From assembly GCA_009691305.1 (NCBI GenBank), contig SICS01000008.1, positions 1-38,084 of the forward strand: a stretch of 38,084 bases of DNA, given 5' to 3'. Under the pieces are notes generated by a model. It had not been told where the DNA came from and searched no databases. It was given only the letters and a program-made list of their open reading frames with translations. The DNA is from Candidatus Peribacteria bacterium (GTDB lineage: Bacteria; Patescibacteriota; Gracilibacteria; Peribacterales; Peribacteraceae). Shown in pieces: positions 10,243 through 17,742 of the stretch (its first letter is position 1; the number at the start of each line of letters is the position of its first letter). A program made the position numbers and the translations under genes.

Positions 10243-11934
10243 TCAATAGACGGCCTCCAGATAACACTCCTCACAATAGACAATCTCCGGCCTGTCCGGT
10301 GCGTACGTCGTCTCAATCCCCTTCTTACATTTCATACATTCCCTCGACCAAAATTTTCGGGGGTTCCGTTGTGCAAAGCGGTCGAGGTGGCGCTGGTCCG
10401 GCGATCTACGGGGAAGTGGAAGCCGCTGCTCACGATAGAACTTCAATTCTTGTGGCGTGATTTTGAATGGCTTACTGGTGATTTCACATTTCACTGCCCA
10501 ATTCAACACATCATCAGGAATATTGCTGATTGAATCGGGTAACGATGCACTGTCGATGACTTTCTTCACGCTGGGAGGTGGATCCTGCACATCATCCCAG
10601 TTCCATCCCTGGACGAGCACTGCCTCCTTTTTCATTGGGTAGTACATCTGTGCGGTTGTTTTGTTGTAGCCAAAGGGAGAGAACGTGAACGGGAAGAATT
10701 CCCCCCACTCACCTGTAGTTTGCATATGCTCAATGACTTTCGATATCAGCTTCTCATAGTCTTCCTTGGAATATTGCTTATTGAGGATGCAGTACTGCTT
10801 GTGATGGACATTGACGCATCCAAAACAATTTCTCGAACTATGGACAAACCACGAGTAGAAGATTTCGGAGCAATTCATGTGCACTTGGTGGCTGAAGAGG
10901 GCATGGTAGACATCATTACCAGCCGTACAGCATTCATAGGATTCGCGAAGCTGGAGACCGTACTGGTAGCAGTCGTAGAGATCCTTGGCGCCGGTGACGA
11001 TCTGGTAGAGGTACTTTCCGTTCTCGACGTCCTCGCAGTCAAAGCTCTCCCGAGTGTCCTTGCAATTCTGTAGATGATCGCCTGAGCAATTCTGCAAGTT
11101 CTGTCCCTGGAATTCCTTAAAAGGATGTCCTTTTTCGACCTCTCGGCGTTGTGACTTCCATTGTTGATACTGCTGATGTGAACCGAGGTCGATAGCTGCG
11201 ATTTTCGCTTCGTACTGCTCTTTGCCGAGTTGCATATTCTCGAAACAATATTCCTTCTCACGGAGCCCGGCGCAGAGGAAGCAATTCTTGCAACCGACAC
11301 AGTCGCGCAAGAAGGCAGACGAACTGCAATTGACGCAATCTTGGCTGCCTTTCAGTCCGTAACAGCTATGGATATCCACACAGTCGTAACAGAGTTCGCA
11401 GCTGAGGTTGTAGAAACCGTCTACACAAGACGTGTTTTTCTTGAACCCGTACCCGTAGTAACAGTCTTCGCAGAAATCTGCGTGCATGATCAAATAACAG
11501 TTCTTGGCGAATCCCGCGTAGTGGATATAGTCCGAATTCTCATTCGTTCCTTCATTCAATAGGTTTTCCGCTGGCACCGCGCGCCAGAGTTCTTTGCATT
11601 GTTCAAAGAAGGGTCTAGAGAAATCGACATCGCGGCCATACGTACTCGGATCCCATTTGTCGCTATGCCAGCATTCGCGACAGTATATCACTTTATTGTT
11701 GTGCGGCGGCTGCTCCGTGAGCGCATTTTTCCCGCAGAGTCCACACTTCGCCGAATAGAAGTTCCGCTCATTGCACTGCGCAAGCCGTCGCTGTTGCCGG
11801 CAATCGGGACAATGCGTGGGTGGCGGGATCGGACATTTCTTTCCCGCAAACACCGGCGACACACGGTCGTAAAAATCGAGGTCGTCCTGGGTGACCTCAA
11901 ACGGTTGGCTGCAGTGTCTGCAGGATTGCTTCAT
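10243..11934 (-). CDS. Cysteine-rich multi-zinc-site protein, paralog A
   Basis: 563 residues with about 40 cysteines. N-terminal finger C5xxC8...C42PDC45R; zinc ribbon C64xxC67-N17-C85xxC88; a motif shared by all four paralogs, YGRDxDFSRPFFEQ; then from residue about 130 a long region of Cys pairs (NCYLI, EDCYYG, ELCYDCVD, QDCVNC, VGCKNCFLC), a helical stretch, more Cys pairs, the block CFGCVNVHHKQYCILNKQYS, GEWGEFFP and IPDDVLNWAVKC. The C-terminus repeats the first two modules: a decayed finger (CEIT..PFKITPQELKFYR) and an intact ribbon C533xxC536-N17-C554xxC557. No signal peptide or membrane span. This is the only paralog with all four Cys in the first ribbon. It starts 4 bases after gene B. 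The family has no function I can name; metal binding is strongly suggested by the spacing. Confidence 0.9.
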   Translation of the reverse strand: MKQSCRHCSQPFEVTQDDLDFYDRVSPVFAGKKCPIPPPTHCPDCRQQRRLAQCNERNFYSAKCGLCGKNALTEQPPHNNKVIYCRECWHSDKWDPSTYGRDVDFSRPFFEQCKELWRAVPAENLLNEGTNENSDYIHYAGFAKNCYLIMHADFCEDCYYGYGFKKNTSCVDGFYNLSCELCYDCVDIHSCYGLKGSQDCVNCSSSAFLRDCVGCKNCFLCAGLREKEYCFENMQLGKEQYEAKIAAIDLGSHQQYQQWKSQRREVEKGHPFKEFQGQNLQNCSGDHLQNCKDTRESFDCEDVENGKYLYQIVTGAKDLYDCYQYGLQLRESYECCTAGNDVYHALFSHQVHMNCSEIFYSWFVHSSRNCFGCVNVHHKQYCILNKQYSKEDYEKLISKVIEHMQTTGEWGEFFPFTFSPFGYNKTTAQMYYPMKKEAVLVQGWNWDDVQDPPPSVKKVIDSASLPDSISNIPDDVLNWAVKCEITSKPFKITPQELKFYREQRLPLPRRSPDQRHLDRFAQRNPRKFWSRECMKCKKGIETTYAPDRPEIVYCEECYLEAVY

Positions 11935-11938
11935 AACC

Positions 11939-13600
11939 TTAGTATACTTCCTTCAAGTAGCACTCTTCGCAATAGACGGTTTCGGAGCGGTCGGGTGCAT
12001 AGGTAGTCTGGATCTCCTTTTTGCATTTTCCACACGCTCGCGGAAATAACTTGACTCCCGACCGCCGCGCGATCCTTTCCTTGTGCCGCTCATCCGGGTG
12101 TTTTCGCGGGAGTGGTAGATCCAGCTGCCGATAGAACGCGAGCTCCTGCTTGATAATACGGAACGGGCGGGCGGTGACTAGGCATGTCACAGCCCAGTTC
12201 AACACATCATCCGGAATTTCAGTGATTGTTTGGGGCAGCTGCGCTGCTGGAATGACCTTCTGCACATTCGGTTTCTCATCAGACGGCTCTCGCCATGTGT
12301 ATCCTCGTTTTGTCGCCTCTTCCTTATTCAGGGGGAAGTATTCCATCGAGATCGTCTCATTGTACGCGTAGGGACAAACTGACTTCGGAAAAAATTCGCC
12401 CCATTCGGCCGATTTCTTCATGTGAGCGACAAGTTGATCGCGGAGCTTCGCATACTCTTCTTTGGAGTACTGCTTATTGAAAATACAGTGCTTCTTCCTC
12501 CGCATGCCCACGCAGCCGAAGCAGTCGCTGCATCCGGAACAATGCGCACAGTATTCAAGGTTACTGTTGTTCGTCGTACAGGTGGTGCAGAACTTGAGGC
12601 TGTAGCAGCTATCCCCGCACGACGCGCACTGGTACATCAGCTCCGACTTGTCTCCCCATGACGTGTAGTCCATCGACGATTTGACCGAGAAGGTGCGTGC
12701 GCAACGAACGCAATCCTCAAGGTCCTTGCAGTCGTAACAATCCTCGGAATTTTTGGAATCGTAGAGATGGTTGCCGATTGATCGCTCATTGTTTTCATTC
12801 TGCAATGCTTTGTGCGGTTGCTCCAAGAAGAACGCCTCAGATTCTTTGCGGATCTTCTGGACTCCATCGAACGTGTTCAGCTTCAGTGCAGTTTTCTGCT
12901 TTTCATATTCCTCCTTGGTCAGTTGTTTGTTCATGACCATGTACTGCTTCTGCCGCTGGTTGATGCAGCCGATGCAGTCCTTGCAGCCGATGCAATTACT
13001 GAGAAAGAAACTCTCGCTGCAGTTCAGGCAATCCTGGCAGAAGCGGAGCCCGTAACTCTTCTGGCAATCGATGCATTCGTAACACAACTCGTTCTCGAAT
13101 ACGTTGCTGCAGTCGACCATCGACTTGTTGTGGAAGATGCGGTTGCCGTAGTAGCAGTGCTCGTTGTAGTCGGTTTCCGCAATCAAGTAACAGTCCTTCA
13201 GGTATCCCGCACAGTTCACGTAGTCGCTGTTCTGCATCGTGCCCGGGACGACGAATTGCCCCTGATGGGGAACAACGCCGAGCAGCTCAGCGAACTGCTC
13301 AAAGAACGGACGCGAAAAGTCCGGATCGCGCCCGTAGGACATCTCATCCCACCCGTCGCCCCACCATGCGTCAGGCATGTAGACAGGAAACGTGTGGTCG
13401 GGATGGTATGGCGAGATAAACTCTTTCCCGGTGAGGTCGCATTTCCTTTTATAGAGAGTGCGAGCGTTGCGTTCGATGAGCCGGCGCATCAGCCGGCAGT
13501 CGGGACACGACTTCGGCGGAGGGACATCCATATTTTTGTAGAAGTCCTGGTCACGGGAAGTGACCTCGAACGATGCTGTGCATTCCGCGCAGGTGGCCAT
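11939..13600 (-). CDS. Cysteine-rich multi-zinc-site protein, paralog B
   Basis: 553 residues, full-length homolog of the neighbouring genes. N-terminal finger CAEC-N24-CPDC. The first ribbon has decayed to CDLTGKEFIS with one Cys. The central Cys-pair repeat (NCAGYLKDCYLI, ELCYECIDCQ, QDCLNC, IGCKDCIGC) is followed by a second repeat cluster with CAHCSGCSDCFGCVG. The C-terminal finger has decayed to CLVTARPFRIIKQEL, then an intact CGKC-N17-CEEC ribbon ending KEVY. It lies between A and C with 4-base gaps, so it belongs to one transcription unit, but it also has its own -10-like box in the end of gene C. Confidence 0.9.
   Translation of the reverse strand: MATCAECTASFEVTSRDQDFYKNMDVPPPKSCPDCRLMRRLIERNARTLYKRKCDLTGKEFISPYHPDHTFPVYMPDAWWGDGWDEMSYGRDPDFSRPFFEQFAELLGVVPHQGQFVVPGTMQNSDYVNCAGYLKDCYLIAETDYNEHCYYGNRIFHNKSMVDCSNVFENELCYECIDCQKSYGLRFCQDCLNCSESFFLSNCIGCKDCIGCINQRQKQYMVMNKQLTKEEYEKQKTALKLNTFDGVQKIRKESEAFFLEQPHKALQNENNERSIGNHLYDSKNSEDCYDCKDLEDCVRCARTFSVKSSMDYTSWGDKSELMYQCASCGDSCYSLKFCTTCTTNNSNLEYCAHCSGCSDCFGCVGMRRKKHCIFNKQYSKEEYAKLRDQLVAHMKKSAEWGEFFPKSVCPYAYNETISMEYFPLNKEEATKRGYTWREPSDEKPNVQKVIPAAQLPQTITEIPDDVLNWAVTCLVTARPFRIIKQELAFYRQLDLPLPRKHPDERHKERIARRSGVKLFPRACGKCKKEIQTTYAPDRSETVYCEECYLKEVY
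11941..11946 (-). promoter_or_regulatory. -10-like TATACT in the last codons of gene B, before gene A
   Basis: TATACT is formed by the final Val-Tyr-stop codons of B (GTA TAC T) and ends 6 bases before the ATG of A, the same spacing as at ftsH. AAGG lies directly before the ATG, so weak ribosome binding is an alternative reading. Confidence 0.4.
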
Positions 13601-13604
13601 GGCC

Positions 13605-15290
13605 TCAATATACTTCCTTCAAGTAGCACTCTTCGCAATAGACGGTTTCGGGGCGGTCGGGCGCGTAGCTCGTCTGGATCCCCTTTTGGCACTTCATGCA
13701 TGCGCGGTTCCAGAGTTTGCGCGGATTCCTCCACGCGAGACGGTCATCGTAGCGGACATCGGGATGGAGACGCGGGAGGGGGAGGTTCATGTCCCGGCAG
13801 AACTGCAGTTCCTGCTTGATGATGCGAAAAGGCCGGTCTGTTTTTTCGCAACGGATGGCCCAGTTAAGGACGTCATCCGGGATATCGGTGATGCTATCGG
13901 GGAGTTGTGCGGCCGGGATGACTTTGGCGACGTCGGGCATGCGGTCGGTGAGGTCACGCCACAGGAACCCTTTCGCAATGGCCTCCTCTTTCGTCAGCGG
14001 GAAATATTCGTTGGCGAGCGTTTCGTTGTACCCGAACGGCGCGTTCTTTGCCGGGAAGTATTCCCCCCACTCGCCGCGCCTTCGCATTGCGTCGATGATC
14101 TCTGGAACCAGTTTTTCGTATTCCTCTTTCGTGTATTGCTTGTTGAAGATGCAGTACCGCTTGTGTTTGAGGCCCACGCATCCGAAGCAATCTTTACAGT
14201 GCTGGCAATATTCGGAATAGAGAAGGTCCTGGCTGTAAAAACAGAAGAGGCAATAGGCGCCGTGGTAGACCTCGATGGCGCCGAGGATGTCGTAACAGAG
14301 CTCCACCTTCATATACATGTTCGAGCTGTGCTGCGTGTCTTTGATCGCGACTCCCACGTACGCATGTAGGCAATCCTGGCTGTCGGTGAGGTCGAAACAT
14401 TCGGTGCAGTGTTTGGAATTTTCGATTTCGTCGCCGGTGCAGGCTTCGCAATTGACGATATTCGCGAAACGATGGACGCGTGACCGCTCGATCTCGTGCC
14501 ACTCCTTCGTAAGCGCTTCATGCGCGGTGTGGGAATTTTGGAAACTGAGGAGTGTCTTTTGATATTCCTCTTTGCTGACGGGCTTGTTACGGACGTGAAA
14601 CTCCTTCTGGCGCAAATTGCTGCAGAGGATGCAGTTCTTACAGCCGAGGAGGTTTGTGGAGAAGTGGCAGTCTGAACAATTTTTTGAGAAGGCAAGGGAC
14701 GTGCAGCCATACGAATCGTACACGCCGACGCAGTCGTAACACCGTTCGCTGTCATAGATGTAGGAACAGTCGACGCAATTGCGGCACTTCTGCAGGAGTT
14801 TGCCGTAGTAGCAATCCTCGCAGTACTCCGAGGAGTTCGTGAGGTAACAATTTTTGCTGTACGCGGTCCCCGTCGTAAAGTCGCAGTTCTCGTTCGCGAG
14901 GACGATCAGCCCCATGCGCGGGACGGCTTTGTGGAGGTCTGCCCATTGTTCGAAGAAACTCCGTGCGGGGTCATACGTCCTGTTGTCCTTGGATGCCTCC
15001 CACCCGTCCCCGTTCCATTCGTCGTGGCCGTACACCAGATAATCTTTTCCCCACAGCGCTCCTGCTTCGTAGATGGAGACCATCGGCTTTCTCGAGAGGC
15101 TGGATTCCGCCTTATAGAGGAACCGTTCATTCCGGTGGCATGTCCGCCGCTGAAGACGGCAATCCGGGCAGCGTGTCGGTTCCGGCAGAGGAATAGTGAT
15201 ACTGCCGAACGTGAAGGCCATGCGTTTCAGGAAATCCCTCTCGTCATCGGAGAGCAGGAATGTCTGGCCGCATGTTACACACGTTTTCAC
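13605..15290 (-). CDS. Cysteine-rich multi-zinc-site protein, paralog C
   Basis: 561 residues from a GTG at 15290. N-terminal finger (CVTC...CPDCR) intact. The first ribbon is replaced by an uncharged stretch without Cys (LYKAESSLSRKPMVS). The central Cys-pair region (KNCYLTNSSEYCEDCYYG, RCYDCVG, SDCHFSTNLLGCKNCILC) and second cluster (YCQHCKDCFGCVGLKHKRYC) are intact. The C-terminal finger has decayed to CEKTDRPFRIIKQELQF, and the final ribbon CMKC-N17-CEEC is intact. It starts 6 bases after a TATACT box that lies in the remnant tail of a lost paralog. Confidence 0.9.
   Translation of the reverse strand: MKTCVTCGQTFLLSDDERDFLKRMAFTFGSITIPLPEPTRCPDCRLQRRTCHRNERFLYKAESSLSRKPMVSIYEAGALWGKDYLVYGHDEWNGDGWEASKDNRTYDPARSFFEQWADLHKAVPRMGLIVLANENCDFTTGTAYSKNCYLTNSSEYCEDCYYGKLLQKCRNCVDCSYIYDSERCYDCVGVYDSYGCTSLAFSKNCSDCHFSTNLLGCKNCILCSNLRQKEFHVRNKPVSKEEYQKTLLSFQNSHTAHEALTKEWHEIERSRVHRFANIVNCEACTGDEIENSKHCTECFDLTDSQDCLHAYVGVAIKDTQHSSNMYMKVELCYDILGAIEVYHGAYCLFCFYSQDLLYSEYCQHCKDCFGCVGLKHKRYCIFNKQYTKEEYEKLVPEIIDAMRRRGEWGEYFPAKNAPFGYNETLANEYFPLTKEEAIAKGFLWRDLTDRMPDVAKVIPAAQLPDSITDIPDDVLNWAIRCEKTDRPFRIIKQELQFCRDMNLPLPRLHPDVRYDDRLAWRNPRKLWNRACMKCQKGIQTSYAPDRPETVYCEECYLKEVY
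13607..13612 (-). promoter_or_regulatory. -10-like TATATT in the last codons of gene C, before gene B
   Basis: Formed by GTA TAT TGA at the end of C, 6 bases before the ATG of B (spacer GAGGCC). Same arrangement as at genes A and C. Confidence 0.35.
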
Positions 15291-15294
15291 GCCC

Positions 15295-15327
15295 TCAGTA
15301 TACCTCCTTCAAATGACACTTCCCGCA
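15295..15327 (-). pseudogene. Remnant C-terminal tail of a fifth Cys-rich paralog
   Basis: Directly upstream of gene C the minus strand reads CGKCHLKEVY-stop, matching the common ending CEECYLKEVY-stop of the paralogs (7 of 10 residues plus stop). Upstream of this it becomes the end of the toxin gene and similarity is lost. The best explanation is a former paralog truncated by insertion or deletion when the toxin-antitoxin pair arrived. Confidence 0.65.
15297..15302 (-). promoter_or_regulatory. -10 box TATACT of gene C
   Basis: TATACT, then GAGGGC, then the GTG at 15290. It lies in the Val-Tyr-stop codons of the paralog remnant, so the box has survived loss of the gene body. Confidence 0.45.
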
Positions 15328-15344
15328 ATTCAAAGAGAAAACAT

Positions 15345-15623
15345 TCACGAGAGATTGAGATATCCATGCGTACCCGTCCGTAAGAGATGGACGATCCCCG
15401 GTTCTTGTTGCCGGAATAAGACGACCCAATTGTGGGTGATATGTGCGTCGAGGGTTCCTTGCATGTCTCCTTTTAACGGATGAATATTGTATCGCTCAGG
15501 AAAAGGGGGGCCTTTTTGAAGTTCCTGAAAGAATTTCTGGAGCTGTGGCATGTTCCAACCAGCCTTCTTCAGACGCTTCACATCTTTATCAAACTGCCGA
15601 TGAAATCTAAATTTACAGGTCAT
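15345..15623 (-). CDS. YafQ/RelE-family toxin (ribosome-dependent mRNA endonuclease)
   Basis: 92 residues from the ATG at 15623. It matches YafQ closely in the catalytic part: HPLKGDMQG, then DAHITHNW, then LLRTGTHGYL. The His of HPL, the His of DAH and the His of TGTH correspond to active-site residues of E. coli YafQ. The aspartate before the tryptophan is Asn here (HNW for DW), and the late Phe is absent. Such toxins cut mRNA in the ribosomal A site. The start overlaps the antitoxin end by 11 bases, the usual coupling for this family. Confidence 0.88.
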   Translation of the reverse strand: MTCKFRFHRQFDKDVKRLKKAGWNMPQLQKFFQELQKGPPFPERYNIHPLKGDMQGTLDAHITHNWVVLFRQQEPGIVHLLRTGTHGYLNLS

Positions 15624-15894
15624 TGATGTACTTCTCGATGTCTTCGGCGGTCTCCAACGTTGCAACGATATCCGGGTTACGGATCTGCTTTAGCAGGCTT
15701 GCCTCAAATTCAGGAGTGAATCCGTTCACTGTTACTCGAGGAAGAGGCACAGTTCCCTGCATGGTGGTGTGCATGAAAAACAGCCGAATGGCGGAACTTA
15801 CATCTAATCCATTTGCCTCAAAAACCTTTAGGGCATCGCGCTTGAGCTTCCGTGGCATACGGATATGGATATCGTCAGAGGGGGAAGTGGCCAT
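15613..15894 (-). CDS. RelB/DinJ-type antitoxin
   Basis: 93 residues from the ATG at 15894. The N-terminal ribbon-helix-helix reads DDIHIRMPRKLKRDALKVFE, followed by the DinJ-like LDVSSAIRLFFMHTTMQGTVPLP. The acidic C-terminus would bind the toxin. It neutralises the downstream toxin and should repress its own promoter (15901-15930). The start is fixed by the strong promoter 6 bases upstream; the longer open frame to 16089 overlaps Cys-rich gene D. Confidence 0.88.
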   Translation of the reverse strand: MATSPSDDIHIRMPRKLKRDALKVFEANGLDVSSAIRLFFMHTTMQGTVPLPRVTVNGFTPEFEASLLKQIRNPDIVATLETAEDIEKYINDL

Positions 15895-15900
15895 GTACAC

Positions 15901-15930
15901 ATAGTACCACGTTGTGGATACAATGGTCAA
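15901..15930 (-). promoter_or_regulatory. Promoter of the toxin-antitoxin operon
   Basis: TTGACC (15930-15925), 18-base spacer, TACTAT (15906-15901), then 6 bases to the ATG. The -35 box overlaps the stop codon of Cys-rich gene D (TAT TGA CC). Confidence 0.6.
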
Positions 15931-17600
15931 TAGACCTCCTTCAAATAGCACTCCTCGCACAGAATCTTCTCCTTTCTGTCGGGTGCATACGAGGTTTGTA
16001 TGGGTTTCCGACAGGTTGCGCATGCCCGATCCCAGAGCTTGCGGGGATTCCGCGATTCTTTGCGGGAACGATGACGACAAAAGAAGCACTGGTCGGGAAC
16101 CGGGAGTCCACGACTGCGGTAGAAAGCGAGTTCCTGCGGAATAATTTTGTAATTCTTACGGCAGGACGTGCACGCAAGTGCATGGGAAGAAATATCGTCC
16201 GCAACGTCCTTAATCGCATCCGGGATTGGGTATTGCTGTGGAAGAAATTCCTTCTCATCGTCCGTCCGCCACTGGTATCCGCGTGCTGTCGCGACTTCCT
16301 GCGTGAGTGGAAAATGGTCGAATGCAGTCGATTCGTTATACGAAAATGGGGACAGGGTGACGGGAAAGAATTCACCCCACTCTTTTGTTGATTGCATGTG
16401 CGCAATGATTTTCGGCACCAGCCGCTCGTATTCCTCTTTCGAGTATTGCTTGTTTAGGATGCAGAACTTTTTCCTACGTACCCCGTTGCATCCAAAGAGG
16501 TGGCTGCTGTGGAGACAGAACGTGGAGTAGAGCAGGTCGGAAATTTGGTCGAGGCAATTGGATGTGAATAGCAAATGGTTGGCGTTGTAGCCGCAGACGC
16601 CGCACTCATAGAGCTGTTCTCCTTCCCCGACCGCTTCGCAGTCCATGGAATCTTTTACGGGCAGGAAGGCTCGATACACGTTGGTGCAATCCCATAATTG
16701 GTTTCCGTCGAAACAGTGCCGAACATTCTTTGATTGGGTGATGTAATCGCCCGTCACGTTTTCATTTTGCCAGCCATGCATATATTTCTGCGCATAGAGC
16801 AATTTGCGCTGCTCAAAGTGCTTCTGTGAAGCATTAATGCTCGAGCGGGACTGCAGAGCCAGAACAAACCGGTCGAATTCCTCCTTTGTGACCTGCCGGT
16901 TTTCCACCACGTACTCCCGGTTCACTAGGTTGCTGGACATCAGGCAATTACGGCATGAGGTGCAGTTTTTTAAAAAGAGGCAATCCGTGCAATTGACGCA
17001 GTCCTGTAGGAAGGAGCTGCTGTAGCACTGCTGACAATCGATACACCCATGACACAACTCGCTTCCCCGGACGCGGAAGCAGTCCAGGCAGTCGCGCGAT
17101 CCATTCAGGCTATAGGAGTAGAGGCAATCGCGGTTCTCATCGGAATCGAAGATGAGGTAGCAGTTCTTGTTCTTGCCAGAGTAGTTGGTGTAGTCGCAAT
17201 TTTCGTCATACTGATAACCAGTGAACAGGTTCATGTGTGGCACTGCCAAACTGAGTTCAAGGTACTGCTCAAAGAATGGCCGGCTGAAATCAAAATCCCG
17301 GCCGTATTCCAGAGGATCCCACTTGTCCGAGTACCACACCTCTTGGTCGTACACTTTGTACGGTGACGACGGATGGATATTGGAAATGATGTCTTTCCCG
17401 GTCAAATCACATTTGCGTTTGTAGAGATGGATCTCATTGCACTGTGCAGCCCTCCTCTGCTGGCGACAATCCGGACACTGCGTGGGCGGAGGGATCTGCA
17501 TCTTCTTTCCGCCGATGACCGGGGAGACCTTGTCGTAGAAATCTAGGTCACTCTGGTCGATGACGAAGGGGTGCTGGCACTGGGTGCATGTCTGTTGCAT
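15927..17600 (-). CDS. Cysteine-rich multi-zinc-site protein, paralog D (array head)
   Basis: 557 residues from the ATG at 17600, chosen because the paralogs begin Met-x-x-(Ser/Thr)-Cys; the frame could extend to 17624. N-terminal finger CTQC-N33-CPDC; decayed first ribbon (CDLTGKDIIS); central Cys-pair repeat (NCYLIFDSDENRDCLYS, ELCHGCIDCQQCY, QDCVNCTDC, TSCRNC); later YECGVCGYN. It is the only paralog whose C-terminal finger keeps all four Cys (CTSC-N24-CFFC); the final ribbon is CATC-N17-CEEC. It is first in the array, divergent from the trmB regulator, and separated from C by a toxin-antitoxin pair with its own promoter. Confidence 0.9.
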   Translation of the reverse strand: MQQTCTQCQHPFVIDQSDLDFYDKVSPVIGGKKMQIPPPTQCPDCRQQRRAAQCNEIHLYKRKCDLTGKDIISNIHPSSPYKVYDQEVWYSDKWDPLEYGRDFDFSRPFFEQYLELSLAVPHMNLFTGYQYDENCDYTNYSGKNKNCYLIFDSDENRDCLYSYSLNGSRDCLDCFRVRGSELCHGCIDCQQCYSSSFLQDCVNCTDCLFLKNCTSCRNCLMSSNLVNREYVVENRQVTKEEFDRFVLALQSRSSINASQKHFEQRKLLYAQKYMHGWQNENVTGDYITQSKNVRHCFDGNQLWDCTNVYRAFLPVKDSMDCEAVGEGEQLYECGVCGYNANHLLFTSNCLDQISDLLYSTFCLHSSHLFGCNGVRRKKFCILNKQYSKEEYERLVPKIIAHMQSTKEWGEFFPVTLSPFSYNESTAFDHFPLTQEVATARGYQWRTDDEKEFLPQQYPIPDAIKDVADDISSHALACTSCRKNYKIIPQELAFYRSRGLPVPDQCFFCRHRSRKESRNPRKLWDRACATCRKPIQTSYAPDRKEKILCEECYLKEVY

Positions 17601-17624
17601 GCGGTTAGTCTGGCAAATTCCCAA

Positions 17625-17634
17625 TAAACGTCAA
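17625..17634 (-). promoter_or_regulatory. TTGACGTTTA motif upstream of Cys-rich gene D
   Basis: Identical 10-mer to 1783-1792 upstream of the membrane TrmB gene. It lies 25 bases before the ATG of D. No -10 box lies at the right distance, so an operator is proposed. Confidence 0.35.
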
Positions 17635-17705
17635 TATATACAACGGAATTCATACTACTATTTTGGCTTGTATTAGAGGAAATATGACAGTAGGATTCTA
17701 TAAAT

Positions 17706-17726
17706 CGTCAGAAAAGTTGACGCTAA
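17706..17726 (+). promoter_or_regulatory. Candidate operator upstream of trmB (inverted repeat)
   Basis: CGTCA-GAAAAGT-TGACG (17706-17722) is an inverted repeat whose right arm belongs to TTGACGCTAA, close to the TTGACGTTTA motif at 17625 and 1783. It sits between a TATAAA box (17699-17704) and the trmB start, a position suited to autoregulation. Confidence 0.4.
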
Positions 17727-17742
17727 TTCTCCCACGCCACCC

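Noticed and set aside
12812-13819. Plus-strand open frame of 335 residues
   Set aside because: Antisense to Cys-rich paralogs B and C; no recognisable motif and it crosses their junction.
10243-17600. CRISPR array or short direct-repeat array suggested by repeated blocks
   Set aside because: The repeats are protein-coding paralogs of about 1.7 kb, not short repeats with spacers; no cas-like gene is present.
10243-17600. Cys-rich genes as transposases or phage zinc-finger proteins
   Set aside because: No DDE/HUH motifs, no terminal inverted repeats around the units, and uniform orientation with 4-base gaps point to ordinary gene duplication.
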